Positions 16,939-26,985 of a stretch of 64,000 bases of DNA are shown in pieces. The stretch spans positions 62,001 to 126,000 of the forward strand of contig JBOEHE010000033.1 of the NCBI GenBank assembly GCA_050633785.1. The letters run 5' to 3'. The translations under genes were made by a program, and so were the position numbers. Source of the DNA: CALKZN01 sp050633785. Lineage in GTDB: Bacteria > Pseudomonadota > Gammaproteobacteria > Arenicellales > Arenicellaceae. Numbering within the stretch: position 1 is the first letter of the stretch; each line of letters starts with the position of its first letter. Under the pieces are notes generated by a model. That model saw only the letters and a program-made list of their open reading frames with translations, made no database searches and was not told the DNA's origin.

Positions 16939-17565
16939 TTACAGCAAGCGCATATCACGTTCGATTTCACTTAAGCTATTTTGAAATGCTTCCCGATCAA
17001 ACAAACGCTGTGCATATTCCTCAATGACTTTAGCCTGCTTCGGCAATTTAATGTCATAGTAAGGCAAACGCCACAACATTGGGGCAATAAACACATCAAC
17101 CAAACTGAAGTCTTCGCCCATCAGATACTGCTGCTCAGTAAAAATGGGGGAAATAGAAATCAAGCCATCATAAATATCTTTGCGGATAGCGTCTTTCTTA
17201 TCAGGATCTTCGATATCTTTAAGCTTGCTCAACCAATCACGATCAATACGTTTTATCATCAAACGCTGTCTTGCACGGCTGACAGGATCTACAGGCATCA
17301 ACGGCGGATGCGGCAGACGCTCATCAAGATATTCATTGATAATAAACGAGTCATACAAAACCAAATCACGGTCAAGTAAGGTTGGAGTCTCATTGTAAGG
17401 ATTCATTTCTGCTAATTCCTCACAAGTATCAAGCGGGTCAGTATAAATTACCTGACACTCAATCTCTTTAGCATGCAGGACAATTCGACAACCATGGCTA
17501 TACAGACAATCAGTACCTGAGTACAAAGCCATAATCGTTTTACGACCAATAATGGATGAATTCAT
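16939..17565 (-). CDS. sspA: Stringent starvation protein A (GST-fold RNA polymerase-associated protein)
   Basis: 208 residues with thioredoxin-like N-terminal (about 10-90) and helical C-terminal GST domains. The conserved surface segment PHPPLMPVDPVSRAR, needed for RNA polymerase association and acid/starvation responses in E. coli, is present. It lacks a catalytic GST signature, as in other SspA proteins. It is upstream of sspB and downstream of petC, the common gammaproteobacterial order. Confidence 0.95.
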   Translation of the reverse strand: MNSSIIGRKTIMALYSGTDCLYSHGCRIVLHAKEIECQVIYTDPLDTCEELAEMNPYNETPTLLDRDLVLYDSFIINEYLDERLPHPPLMPVDPVSRARQRLMIKRIDRDWLSKLKDIEDPDKKDAIRKDIYDGLISISPIFTEQQYLMGEDFSLVDVFIAPMLWRLPYYDIKLPKQAKVIEEYAQRLFDREAFQNSLSEIERDMRLL

Positions 17566-17635
17566 AGATTCTTATTCCCAAATTTAACTACGTTTTAAAA
17601 CTAACGCGTGAAAATGTACACCAAACCATACAGGC

Positions 17636-18430
17636 TTAGTGTACGTCACGCCAATATTCTTTTTTCAAGACCATCGCCAGCAGCAAAAAGATCAACAGAA
17701 ATATCAGCGTATAAACCCCAATTTTCTTACGACTCATCTGTGCTGGTTCTCCCATATAGACAAGAAAGTTGGTCAAGTCACGCATAGAACTGTCAAATTC
17801 AGCATTGCTGAGCTTACCTCGTTTTGACATATCAAATACGGCACCGCCAGCGCTATATGTGGATTCATCAACTGTTTCTGCAGCATGAGCATCACCATGC
17901 TTTTCTGAAGAATCATCATGATCACCTTCACCTGGCAAGCTCATCAACTTTGGCGCACCTTGAAGTTCATACATAACATGTGGCATTGCAACATTTTCAA
18001 ACAGTGAATTATTCCAGCCACTGGGGGATTTTTCATCCAGATAAAATGAACGCAAGTACGTATAAATCCACTCAGGGCTACGTACACGCGCTACCAGAGT
18101 CAAATCTGGTGGCGTCACACCAAACCATTTCTTGGCATCTTTGCTCGACATAGAAGTCTGCATCAAGTCACCGGGCTTTTCAGTGGTGAACATCAGGTTG
18201 TCTTTGAGGCGCTGCAGTGGAATATCCAGATCTGTTGCAACACGTTCATAGCGCATATAAGCAGCGCTATGGCATGACAGACAATAATTGACGAACAATT
18301 TAGCACCATTTTGCAATGATGCCTGATCACCCATATCAATATAAACTGAATCCAGGTTTTCATTATGACCACCTGCCGCAAACGTCAACGGACTGGCGAC
18401 AATCAGGATAATAGCTAGCAATTTTTTCAT
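17636..18430 (-). CDS. petC: Ubiquinol-cytochrome c reductase, cytochrome c1
   Basis: 264 residues. Signal peptide (1-18), heme c motif C50-L-S-C53-H54, candidate axial Met in VAMPHVM (about 172), and one C-terminal membrane anchor (about 235-258). A histidine- and acid-rich insert lies at about 165-195 (EGDHDDSSEKHGDAHA). It passes electrons from the Rieske centre to soluble cytochrome c. Last gene of petABC, 16 bp after petB. Confidence 0.95.
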   Translation of the reverse strand: MKKLLAIILIVASPLTFAAGGHNENLDSVYIDMGDQASLQNGAKLFVNYCLSCHSAAYMRYERVATDLDIPLQRLKDNLMFTTEKPGDLMQTSMSSKDAKKWFGVTPPDLTLVARVRSPEWIYTYLRSFYLDEKSPSGWNNSLFENVAMPHVMYELQGAPKLMSLPGEGDHDDSSEKHGDAHAAETVDESTYSAGGAVFDMSKRGKLSNAEFDSSMRDLTNFLVYMGEPAQMSRKKIGVYTLIFLLIFLLLAMVLKKEYWRDVH

Positions 18431-18446
18431 CGTATCAATCTCCAGC

Positions 18447-19721
18447 CTAGTGCTCTTTCATCGTAACGCGTTCAGGCTCCTGCTTCGGAGTCCCCATCTG
18501 GGTAAACCAAGGCATCAGCACAAAGAAAGCGAAGTAAAGAATAGTACAAACTTGCGCAAGCAAAGTTTTTGCTGGCGTCGGTGCGTTCATGCCCAGATAT
18601 CCCAGAGTAAAGAATGAAATCAGGAATAACACCAGCATGATTTTGAAAGGTGCACTACGATAGCGAATAGAACGAACTGGCGAACGATCCAACCATGGCA
18701 ACAGAAACAGAACCACAATCGACAAGCCCATAAATACAACGCCCCAGACTTTTGCATCAATCCAGAAGAAGTTAAAAGTGTTTGCTCGTAGAATTGAGTA
18801 GAACGGCGTGAAATACCATAACGGTACAATGTCCGGCGGTGTTTGCAGAGAATTAGCTGGAGCAAAGTTATCCTTTTCAAGGAAGATGCCACCAAAGTCT
18901 GGCCAGAAAAAGATAATGCCCAGATAAATCATCAAAAAGCCAACCACACCAACAATATCTTTCACTGTGTAGTAAGGGTGGAAAGGAATAGCGTCCAATG
19001 GAATACCATTCTCATCTTTATGCTTATCAATATCGATACCATCTGGATTGTTTGACCCGACTTGATGCAAGGCAACCAGATGCAAGAAAACCAACAGACA
19101 CAGAATCAATGGTAAGGCGATCACATGGAAAGCAAAGAAACGGTTCAAGGTGGCGTCAGAGATGACAAAGTCACCACGAATCCATTCTGTTAAATCAGGA
19201 CCAACAAAAGGTATCACGTCAAACAAGGAAATGATTACCTGAGCACCCCAGTAAGACATATTTCCCCATGGCAATAAATAGCCCATGAAAGCTTCAGCCA
19301 TCAATGCGACGAAGATCACGCAACCGATCAACCAGACCAGCTCACGCGGCTCTCTGTGGGAACCATATATCAGGCCACGAAACATATGCAGGTACACCAC
19401 AACAAAGAACATCGAAGCCCCGGTAGAATGCAGGTAGCGTACCAGCCAGCCCCAGGGAACATCACGCATGATGTATTCAACAGAAGCAAAAGCCAAGGCA
19501 GCATCTGGCTTATAATGCATGGTCAGAAAGATGCCCGTCAGAATTTGTATCACCAGCATCAAAATAGCCAATGAACCAAAGTAATACCAGAAGTTGAAAT
19601 TCTTAGGCGCATAATATTCCGCCAGATGTTCATTCCAGACCTTGGTCAATGGCATGCGCCGATCAACCCACTCCATAAAAGCATTAGCGCTCTTATGATT
19701 ATCATGTCGTTTAATCGCCAT
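18447..19721 (-). CDS. petB: Ubiquinol-cytochrome c reductase, cytochrome b
   Basis: 424 residues, eight membrane helices. Heme ligands appear as two His pairs: 14 residues apart in LHSTGASMFFVVVYLH and 15 apart in the fourth helix (FHVIALPLILCLLVFLH). The Qo-site PEWY motif is PLWY here (VPLWYFTPFYSILR), so the Glu is replaced by Leu, a type of substitution I recall in beta/gammaproteobacterial cytochromes b. It oxidises ubiquinol at Qo and reduces it at Qi. Its start overlaps the Rieske stop by one base. Confidence 0.95.
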   Translation of the reverse strand: MAIKRHDNHKSANAFMEWVDRRMPLTKVWNEHLAEYYAPKNFNFWYYFGSLAILMLVIQILTGIFLTMHYKPDAALAFASVEYIMRDVPWGWLVRYLHSTGASMFFVVVYLHMFRGLIYGSHREPRELVWLIGCVIFVALMAEAFMGYLLPWGNMSYWGAQVIISLFDVIPFVGPDLTEWIRGDFVISDATLNRFFAFHVIALPLILCLLVFLHLVALHQVGSNNPDGIDIDKHKDENGIPLDAIPFHPYYTVKDIVGVVGFLMIYLGIIFFWPDFGGIFLEKDNFAPANSLQTPPDIVPLWYFTPFYSILRANTFNFFWIDAKVWGVVFMGLSIVVLFLLPWLDRSPVRSIRYRSAPFKIMLVLFLISFFTLGYLGMNAPTPAKTLLAQVCTILYFAFFVLMPWFTQMGTPKQEPERVTMKEH

Positions 19722-20344
19722 TATGCAGCTCCTCTACCGTCATCTTCACCAATTTTAATTACGGTGTCATTTACAAATTTATACGGTGGCACAGCCATAT
19801 TGGCTGATGCAGGCACACTTTTGTAAACCCGGCCAGCCAAATCAAATTTTGATCCATGGCAAGGGCAAAAGAAACCACCTTGAGAATCATCTCCCATTTC
19901 AGGGTCAGGGCCTATTGCCAGTTTCTCTACTGGAGAACACCCCAAGTGCGTGCAGACTGCTTCCATCACCAACAGGTCTTTATGAGTCTCATCTGAACGA
20001 GATTGGTTCTGTGCATACACTGGCTGCTGACTGTTTGACGATTCAGGATCAGCCAGGTTTGGCGTAATTTTCTCTAATCCCTGCATCATCTCAGGAGTAC
20101 GACGAAGCAATACCACGGGTTTACCGCGCCATTCTACTTTCACCATTTGACCTGGCTCAAGTTTACTAAAATCATACTCTACCGGAGCTCCCGCATTTTT
20201 TGCGCGCTCACTGGGCGTCATAGAGAGAATAAAAGGTGTCACTGCAAAACCGGCACCAACGGCACCAAAACCGGCTGTTACACCAGTAAGAAAGCGACGA
20301 CGTGCTTTATTTTCAGCAGTCTTATCTATTGTGTGGTCTGTCAT
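19721..20344 (-). CDS. petA: Ubiquinol-cytochrome c reductase, Rieske iron-sulfur subunit
   Basis: 207 residues from the ATG at 20342-20344, preceded by AGGAG at 5 bp. A longer in-frame start has no RBS. A Tat-type N-terminus RRRFLTG precedes the single membrane segment. The [2Fe-2S] ligands are in CTHLGC and CPCHGS, and the two Cys of the disulfide are present. First gene of petABC. Confidence 0.96.
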   Translation of the reverse strand: MTDHTIDKTAENKARRRFLTGVTAGFGAVGAGFAVTPFILSMTPSERAKNAGAPVEYDFSKLEPGQMVKVEWRGKPVVLLRRTPEMMQGLEKITPNLADPESSNSQQPVYAQNQSRSDETHKDLLVMEAVCTHLGCSPVEKLAIGPDPEMGDDSQGGFFCPCHGSKFDLAGRVYKSVPASANMAVPPYKFVNDTVIKIGEDDGRGAA

Positions 20345-20582
20345 TTGTACTCCTGTTAAGGTTCGAATGCCACGCGCATCCAACCAAGAGAATTACACAC
20401 CAGGAAATCATCAGTTTCCGTCAAAATTCCGGGTCTTGGGATTCAAGCCATAATACGGCTCGCGCGATTCTAACAGATGATTCATATTTTGTGTTAAAAC
20501 TTCTGATGAAAAGTCTTTTTTTTGACCATTTAAGCTTTTTACGGTCCAGAAAACACCACAAAAAAGCACCACAAAAAAGCGT

Positions 20583-22646
20583 CTAACTTCGCAACATCTC
20601 CTTCATAGCCTGCAAATAAGACTCTCCTACAGCATGGCTTTTCTCCGGGTCTTCCGGCTCTTTATCAACCCAATTTAAATGCTCCTGGTCCAATTCTTCA
20701 AAAAAGCGACTGGGCTCACATTCCATAGATTCACCAAAGCGTTGGCGTTTCTGGGCATAACTCAAGGTCAACTCCCGTTGAGCACGGGTAATTCCTACAT
20801 AAAACAAGCGGCGCTCTTCTTCAACACTACCCTCTTCGATACTTACCCGATGCGGCAGAATGTCCTCTTCGACACCGACAATATAAACGTTGGGAAATTC
20901 CAGGCCTTTGGCTGCATGCATGGTCATCAGCGATACAACATTGCGTTCCTCATCATCCTCATTTTTTTCCAGAATCCCCATCAGGCTCATCGTAGCCACC
21001 ACATCGGCTAAATCTTTATTAGGATCATTCTCCAACATGCGTTTGATCCAACCAACCAAATCCTGAACATTCTTCCAACGCCGTTCTCCCTGTTCGGGTG
21101 TTGGACTGTTATCCTGCAAGTATTGCTCGTATTGAATTTCTTCCAACAAGTCATTAACCAGTTTCAATGGACTGACCGACCGTTCTATCTCTTTAATATT
21201 CTCCAACCAATTGCCAAAGGCTTTTAATGGTCCTTGTTTTTTCGGTGTCAGGGTCTGATGCAACTCATCTGCTGTGATCGCCTGATACAAACTGCAATTG
21301 GCTAATGTAGAGGCCTCACCCAGCTTTTCTATCGTACCGGGACCTATACCTCTGCGCGGTGTATTAATTGCTCGAATAAAAGCATTGTCATCCAAAGGGT
21401 TTGTCAGCAAACGCAAATAGCCCATGACATCTTTGATTTCAGCCCGGTCGAAATACGACATACCACCACTGAGGTAATAAGGTATATGCATTTCACGCAA
21501 CTTGGTTTCGAAAATTCGCGCCTGATGATTTCCTCGATATAAAATCGCATAGTCACTATATTCTGATCCTTTTTGAAACTTGTGGTGCATTAATGCCGAA
21601 ACCACTTTCTCCGCTTCAAGTTCATCCGTCTTGGCCCCTATCACCTGAATCGGGTCACCAAAGCCCAATTCACTCCATAATGATTTTTCAAAAGGTCGCT
21701 GGTTATTTTGAATCAGATGGTTCGCTGTGTGCAAAATTCGCCCCATGGAACGGTAGTTCTGCTCCAACTTCACCAGCTTCAAAGTTGGAAAGTCCTGCCC
21801 CAACTGCACCAGATTATCAGGTTTGGCACCACGCCAGCCATAGATAGATTGATCATCGTCGCCCACGGCGGTTAAACCGGTACCATTGCCTACCAGCAAT
21901 TTGACCATTTTATACTGCGCCGCATTGGTATCCTGATATTCATCGACCAGAAAAAAGCCTACTTTACTGCGCCACTGATCCAGAATATCGGGCTGCGTCA
22001 TAAACAAATGTATCGGCCTGGAAATCAAATCATCCAGATCAACCGCATTGCAGGCTTTCAAATGTCGTTCATACGCTTCATAGACACGAGAAGCCGCTAC
22101 TTGCACAGGTTCGGTCATGCCCAGCAATTGCGCTTCAGAAACACTGATCAAATCATTCTTCCAACTCGAGATCTGATTGCGCACCTGCACAATCAACTCA
22201 TCTTCTTTGCTGAAATCAGCACGCATCAAATCTTTAACTACCAATTGCGCATCATTCGGGTCAAAAATAGAAAAACCTTTCTTCAATCCCAGCGCTGCCG
22301 CTTCCTGGCGCAGGATATGCAAACCCAGACTATGAAAAGTAGATATAGTCAGCCCTTTAGCAGAACCACCCACTAACTGAGCGCTGACCCGCTCCTTCAT
22401 CTCACGAGCTGCTTTATTGGTAAACGTCACCGCAAAAATATTATACGGAGAAATACCCTGCTTCTCGATCAGCCATGCTATCTTCTGTGTAATAACTCGA
22501 GTCTTGCCACTGCCCGCTCCAGCAAGCACTAATAAAGGTGTGCCCATATGAGTCACGGCGGCATGTTGTTGGTCGTTTAGAGAAAAGCTCACAGGAAATA
22601 GCCAGGAATGAAATATTGGGTCGTGAATTGTAACGCGTTCAGACAC
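20583..22646 (-). CDS. rep: ATP-dependent DNA helicase Rep
   Basis: UvrD/PcrA-type SF1A helicase, 687 codons from a GTG at 22644-22646. Walker A AGAGSGKT, Walker B VDEYQDTNAAQ, GDDDQSIYGWRGA (motif III), QNYRS (IV), TMHAAKGLEF (V) and VGITRAQ (VI) are all intact. Rep restarts blocked replication forks and unwinds 3'-5'. Other Rep proteins begin close to LNxxQQ, so a GTG 18 codons later (about 22592) is an alternative start; neither has a good RBS. Confidence 0.92.
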   Translation of the reverse strand: MSERVTIHDPIFHSWLFPVSFSLNDQQHAAVTHMGTPLLVLAGAGSGKTRVITQKIAWLIEKQGISPYNIFAVTFTNKAAREMKERVSAQLVGGSAKGLTISTFHSLGLHILRQEAAALGLKKGFSIFDPNDAQLVVKDLMRADFSKEDELIVQVRNQISSWKNDLISVSEAQLLGMTEPVQVAASRVYEAYERHLKACNAVDLDDLISRPIHLFMTQPDILDQWRSKVGFFLVDEYQDTNAAQYKMVKLLVGNGTGLTAVGDDDQSIYGWRGAKPDNLVQLGQDFPTLKLVKLEQNYRSMGRILHTANHLIQNNQRPFEKSLWSELGFGDPIQVIGAKTDELEAEKVVSALMHHKFQKGSEYSDYAILYRGNHQARIFETKLREMHIPYYLSGGMSYFDRAEIKDVMGYLRLLTNPLDDNAFIRAINTPRRGIGPGTIEKLGEASTLANCSLYQAITADELHQTLTPKKQGPLKAFGNWLENIKEIERSVSPLKLVNDLLEEIQYEQYLQDNSPTPEQGERRWKNVQDLVGWIKRMLENDPNKDLADVVATMSLMGILEKNEDDEERNVVSLMTMHAAKGLEFPNVYIVGVEEDILPHRVSIEEGSVEEERRLFYVGITRAQRELTLSYAQKRQRFGESMECEPSRFFEELDQEHLNWVDKEPEDPEKSHAVGESYLQAMKEMLRS

Positions 22647-22664
22647 CTCGCATGAAGCAAAATA

Positions 22665-22693
22665 TTGACTGTAAAGAAAAAAGTCTGGATAAA
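22665..22693 (+). promoter_or_regulatory. Candidate sigma-70 promoter of the VWA-kinase-regulator operon
   Basis: TTGACT, a 17-bp spacer and GATAAA lie about 110 bp upstream of the lipoprotein start. The -35 is good and the -10 weak. Confidence 0.35.
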
Positions 22694-22802
22694 GTTACGA
22701 CTCTTTATAAAGGATCATGATAAAACTATGACAGTTCTGTGGCAAACCACCAAAAGAAAGTGACTAAACTGCCAACAAATGATTCTATGGAGTACTTACA
22801 CG

Positions 22803-24422
22803 ATGTTTACCATCCGTAAAAAACACACTTTAATTTTTGTATTGTCCTGTATTTCAATAATTTTCGCTGGCTGTTCAGGCACGAAAAAAGAACAAGTTGT
22901 TGGTTCGGTAGCCTACAAGCCTAAACAAACAGAGGTTCAGCCCCAGAGGTTTGATGACTTCGAACAACCAGAGTTGACCATTCTCAGGGAAAATCACTCC
23001 CAACAAATTTTTAAAGACTATGGTGTGAACCCAACCATCAGCACTGAATTTGAACAGCATTCAACCTTTGCCATGGATGTTGATAATGTCTCCTACCGAA
23101 TTGCCAAAGCCAGCATTGACGCCCAAAGGCTGCCAGCTAAAGCCGCTATTCGAGTCGAAGAGTTCGTTAATAACTCTCAGTATAACTATCAAACCGGAGG
23201 CGATACTTTTTCTGTCAGTGCACAAATAGCACCCTCCCCTTTCAGGCCGGGCTTTCATGTACTGCATGTCGGCATCCAAGCCAGACAGGTATCAGACCAA
23301 GACCGCCTACCAGCCAATCTGGTGTTAGTGGCAGATGTATCTGCCTCTATGCATTCCGAGAACAAGATGGCTTTGCAAAAACAGGCTTTTACCACCTTGG
23401 TCTCACAACTAAAACCTGAGGACACTGTTGCACTTGTCGCATACAACAGCCATGCCCGGGTACTCTTAAAACCAACAGCGGTTAAACATCGATCTAAAAT
23501 CTATCGTTCTATAAAAAGGCTCAAGTCAGGCGGCAGTACCAATGCCGCCGAAGGGTTGTTGCTAGGTTATGAACTGGCTAATAGCATCGCTTATCCCGGC
23601 CACACCAACAGAGTCATTCTTACCTCTGATGGTATGGCTAATATAGGAGCGGTTGACCCTGATTCCATTGTGCAGAAAATCAATGAATATCGGCAACATA
23701 ATATATTTCTGACCACCGTCGGCGTGGGCAAGAATATGTACAATGATTACCTGCTTGAACAACTGGCGAACCAGGGTAATGGCAATTACTTGTATTTCGC
23801 CAATCAAAGCGATGTTGAAAGTGCATTTGTGGATCGCCTTACGACACAAATCCAAACAGTCGCCAAAGATGCTAAAGTGCAACTCAAATTCAATCCTGAA
23901 ATGATCAGTCATTTCCGACAACTGGGCTATGAAAACCGCGCTTTGCAAACAGACGACTTTTTAAATGCCAACAAAGATGGCGGAGAATTAGGTGCCAACC
24001 ACCAGACAACCGTTCTCTATGAAATAAAACTGCGTAAAACAGATAAATACAAACAGCTCGCAACATTGGCACTCAGCTACAAAAAGCCTCAGGGATCACA
24101 AGTATTAACCATAGAGAAAACCCTTCTTCCTGAGATCATACAGACCAACCCCAAAGAAACATCGCCAGACACAACCATCTCAATTGTCAGCGCTGCTTTC
24201 GCTGAAAAATTACGCCAATCATATTGGTCCAGGTTATTCACCTATCAGGATATCAAAGCAGAACTGAACCTACTGCCAGCCCATATCAAACAGAGCAAGC
24301 AGGTTCAGCAACTTATTAATCTGATAGACAATGCCAGCCAGATTGATGCTCGAGTCGATCCCTATGAAACAGATCATCCAATCAGCAAGATTAGCTATGA
24401 ACAAATTCCCTTATTGAGATGA
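22803..24422 (+). CDS. YfbK-like lipoprotein with von Willebrand factor A domain
   Basis: 539 residues from the ATG at 22803 (GGAG ten bases upstream; an earlier in-frame ATG lacks an RBS). A signal peptide ends in IFAGC, so Cys25 is probably lipidated. An N-terminal YfbK-type domain (about 75-150) precedes a VWA domain (about 165-350) with an intact MIDAS start DVSASMHS, and a C-terminal DUF3520-like domain follows. Such proteins bind ligands through a divalent metal. The stop overlaps the start of the kinase gene (ATGA), so the three genes form one translationally coupled unit. The ligand is unknown. Confidence 0.82.
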   Translation: MFTIRKKHTLIFVLSCISIIFAGCSGTKKEQVVGSVAYKPKQTEVQPQRFDDFEQPELTILRENHSQQIFKDYGVNPTISTEFEQHSTFAMDVDNVSYRIAKASIDAQRLPAKAAIRVEEFVNNSQYNYQTGGDTFSVSAQIAPSPFRPGFHVLHVGIQARQVSDQDRLPANLVLVADVSASMHSENKMALQKQAFTTLVSQLKPEDTVALVAYNSHARVLLKPTAVKHRSKIYRSIKRLKSGGSTNAAEGLLLGYELANSIAYPGHTNRVILTSDGMANIGAVDPDSIVQKINEYRQHNIFLTTVGVGKNMYNDYLLEQLANQGNGNYLYFANQSDVESAFVDRLTTQIQTVAKDAKVQLKFNPEMISHFRQLGYENRALQTDDFLNANKDGGELGANHQTTVLYEIKLRKTDKYKQLATLALSYKKPQGSQVLTIEKTLLPEIIQTNPKETSPDTTISIVSAAFAEKLRQSYWSRLFTYQDIKAELNLLPAHIKQSKQVQQLINLIDNASQIDARVDPYETDHPISKISYEQIPLLR

Positions 24423-26236
24423 GCAAGCCTTATGCGTTAATTTCACCATGGCTATCAACATCAGTGTTGCTGGCAGGGGCGTTATTTCTGCTCTTTATAC
24501 TGGTTGAGTATCGGCAAAATATTGCATTGATTGGTGACAACCAAAACTTGATTGCTGAATCAGCCAGAATTCGTTTGCAGGGGCGTTTATTGGAAAACCA
24601 ACCTCAGACAAATTGGGCCGAACCTGATGCTGGCTTTGGCTGGGTTATGCAGGCACCAGATCACTACAGATTTCTTGACGGATTGCAGGTTTTCCCATGG
24701 GCAAGAAGAGTTACCCCTTCATCCCCAGCAGCAAAACAACAATGGTCGGAGGTATGGAGTTCCATCGACACTTTATCCATCTCACAACACATTAACTCCC
24801 AGCGCCTGCACTTATTAATTGCGGTTAAAGAGGCGCTACACAACAATGACACAGCGCTAATCAGACAAACATTTGACAATTTTATGGCGCATAAAAAGGC
24901 CTACATCCTAAGCCCTGTTGAAGAAATTGCCTTTTCTTTAAAGCTGGTCGAGTTGGGCATTGAAAAGCACTGGAACCCCACCTTGGTCAATGCCATTTTA
25001 TTAACGGGAGGGTCACGACAAAAACCTCTCATCCACCCTGTTGCCGACTTATTATTTCGCTACAACCATTTGTTCTCAACCCAGGAAGTGTCCCAGGTTG
25101 TTTCCACCATCAAACACTTTCTTGAACAAGTCAATTTATCGCATTATTTTCTGGATGCCTATCAAACCCACTTGGAAGACCCTCAATTTACATTACCCGA
25201 TCTCGACACGACAGAGCCCACTCTTATCAATAAAGATTGGCTGGTCACAAACTTAACTTCAGACAAGCAAGACATTGTTGCTTATCGCATAGATCTCGAT
25301 CGCTCTTTAAGTGAAATTGAACAACAGTTCAATCAACTAGGCGTCCTGCAAAAAGGCGACTCTCTGCATCTCAATAAGTTGCAGGGCGTACAAACCGTAA
25401 ACAACCTTGTTGTCGACGTCGATAAGCAACAGCTCGAACTGAATAAGCACCATCAAAAAGGCTATTTGGCAATCAAAACATTAATGGCTATTGCATTTGT
25501 ATTTTTTATTTTATGGATGCTGCATACCATTGAAAAAACTCAACGCCGACGCCTTGAGTACCTTGGACTCAAGGAAGATTTTGTCAAGCTGGTAAGCCAT
25601 GAGTTGAAAACACCATTGGCCGGCATAAGAGCAATGGCAGAAACTTTGCGCAAGCGTATACAGCGTAATTTAGACGTGCAACATTATCCAGAACGCATCG
25701 TCAACGAAACCGACAAGCTCTGGTATATGGTTGATAATATTCTGAGTTTCAACCGCATTCGATCGAAACAAATCACCTTGAATCAAAAAACAACCAACTT
25801 AAGAAAACTCTGCGAGTCCATCGCAGAGCAACTCAGATCACTAAGCGACAAGCACTATATTATTGCCAATGAAATTCCCAGTGATGTAGAAGTTGAAGTA
25901 GACGTGGAACTGTTTTCACTGATCATTAAGAACGTATTTGTCAATGCAGGTTTATACAATCATAATGACACCATCTCTATTGTCCTGAGCTTTGAAAGAT
26001 ATCAGAGAGTACTGAACATTCAAGACAATGGAGTCGGCATTAAACCCGATGATCAAGAAAGAGTATTTCAAGCTTTCGTGCGGCTGCCTCAATCCAGCCG
26101 ACATTCGGGAACAGGGCTTGGCTTAGCCTTATGCCGAAAAATCATTGAACTACACAAGGGCACATTGTCCATAAAACACTCTGACGCCACTGGTACATTA
26201 TGGCAACTAAAAATGGCTAACAAGAATGAGATTTAA
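24419..26236 (+). CDS. Membrane sensor histidine kinase with large periplasmic domain
   Basis: 605 residues. Membrane segments at about 12-30 and 347-366 enclose a periplasmic region of more than 300 residues with no recognised domain. HisKA has His394 in FVKLVSHELKTPL, and the ATPase has DNGVGI and GTGLGLALCRKII. It overlaps both neighbours by 4 bp and 1 bp, so its partners are the VWA lipoprotein and the OmpR-type regulator. The arrangement resembles kinases of sortase-linked VWA systems in marine proteobacteria, but no sortase gene is present. Confidence 0.88.
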   Translation: MSKPYALISPWLSTSVLLAGALFLLFILVEYRQNIALIGDNQNLIAESARIRLQGRLLENQPQTNWAEPDAGFGWVMQAPDHYRFLDGLQVFPWARRVTPSSPAAKQQWSEVWSSIDTLSISQHINSQRLHLLIAVKEALHNNDTALIRQTFDNFMAHKKAYILSPVEEIAFSLKLVELGIEKHWNPTLVNAILLTGGSRQKPLIHPVADLLFRYNHLFSTQEVSQVVSTIKHFLEQVNLSHYFLDAYQTHLEDPQFTLPDLDTTEPTLINKDWLVTNLTSDKQDIVAYRIDLDRSLSEIEQQFNQLGVLQKGDSLHLNKLQGVQTVNNLVVDVDKQQLELNKHHQKGYLAIKTLMAIAFVFFILWMLHTIEKTQRRRLEYLGLKEDFVKLVSHELKTPLAGIRAMAETLRKRIQRNLDVQHYPERIVNETDKLWYMVDNILSFNRIRSKQITLNQKTTNLRKLCESIAEQLRSLSDKHYIIANEIPSDVEVEVDVELFSLIIKNVFVNAGLYNHNDTISIVLSFERYQRVLNIQDNGVGIKPDDQERVFQAFVRLPQSSRHSGTGLGLALCRKIIELHKGTLSIKHSDATGTLWQLKMANKNEI

Positions 26237-26922
26237 TGAATAAAATACTGGTTGTCGAAGATGATGAAAACCTCCGCCTGACTTTAGTCGACAATTTAGA
26301 AATGGAGAACTACGAGGTTTCTTCAAGCAGCAGCATTGATGACGCCAGACAACAATTAAACACTGACCACTTCGACTTAATTATCCTGGATATTATGTTG
26401 CCTGATGGCAGTGGCTATGACCTTTGTCAACAAATCAAGCCCCAATACCCTGATACTATGGTACTTATGTTGACCGCCAGAACTCTGGATAGCGACCTAC
26501 TGAGCGGATTCGCTGCCGGCACTGACGATTACCTGACTAAACCATACAAAATTGAAGAATTACTGGCCAGGGTCAATGCTCTAATCAGGCGCAGACTCCC
26601 GGCAAATAATAAAACTGAAATATCCTTGATCAACGGTTTTACCGTGAACTGGCAGCAGCGCACTGTGGTAAAAGAACAGCAGCAGATTCATCTGACCAAA
26701 AAAGAATTCGATTTGCTGCACGTATTGTTCCAACATTTAAACACCCCCTTGTCCAGAGACGATATCCTTAACAAAATATGGGGCAATGAAGTATTCGTTG
26801 ATGAACGAACTGTTGATAATTTCATCTCCAATATCAGGAAACATCTAAACCTGACGCAGGACCAACCCTATTTTATTAAAACTATACGGAGCATTGGCTA
26901 TAGCTTGGGAAGTTCGATATAA
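26236..26922 (+). CDS. OmpR/PhoB-family response regulator
   Basis: 228 residues. Receiver with Asp9-Asp10, phosphoacceptor Asp52 (ILDIMLPDG) and Lys in LTKPYK, then a winged-helix DNA-binding domain (about 130-225, ending VRTIRS-like RSIGYSL). It is coupled to the kinase by TAATG. It probably regulates its own operon or the convergent subtilase gene, but no direct-repeat operator was identified. Confidence 0.92.
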   Translation: MNKILVVEDDENLRLTLVDNLEMENYEVSSSSSIDDARQQLNTDHFDLIILDIMLPDGSGYDLCQQIKPQYPDTMVLMLTARTLDSDLLSGFAAGTDDYLTKPYKIEELLARVNALIRRRLPANNKTEISLINGFTVNWQQRTVVKEQQQIHLTKKEFDLLHVLFQHLNTPLSRDDILNKIWGNEVFVDERTVDNFISNIRKHLNLTQDQPYFIKTIRSIGYSLGSSI

Positions 26923-26931
26923 ACACTAAAA

Positions 26932-26961
26932 AGACAATGAGGCTTTAAGGCCTCATTGTCT
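26932..26961 (-). terminator. Rho-independent terminator between the regulator and the subtilase gene
   Basis: AGACAATGAGGC pairs perfectly with GCCTCATTGTCT (12 pairs, 6-nt loop). On the minus strand it is followed by TTTTT, so it ends the subtilase transcript. It may also act weakly on the opposing transcript. Confidence 0.82.
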
Positions 26962-26985
26962 ACAACTTAAATACTGCGATAGTGT

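Noticed and set aside
22803..26922. Proteobacterial dedicated sortase system
   Set aside because: VWA protein, kinase and regulator are present, but no sortase gene, and the VWA protein is a YfbK-type lipoprotein without a VIT domain or sorting signal.
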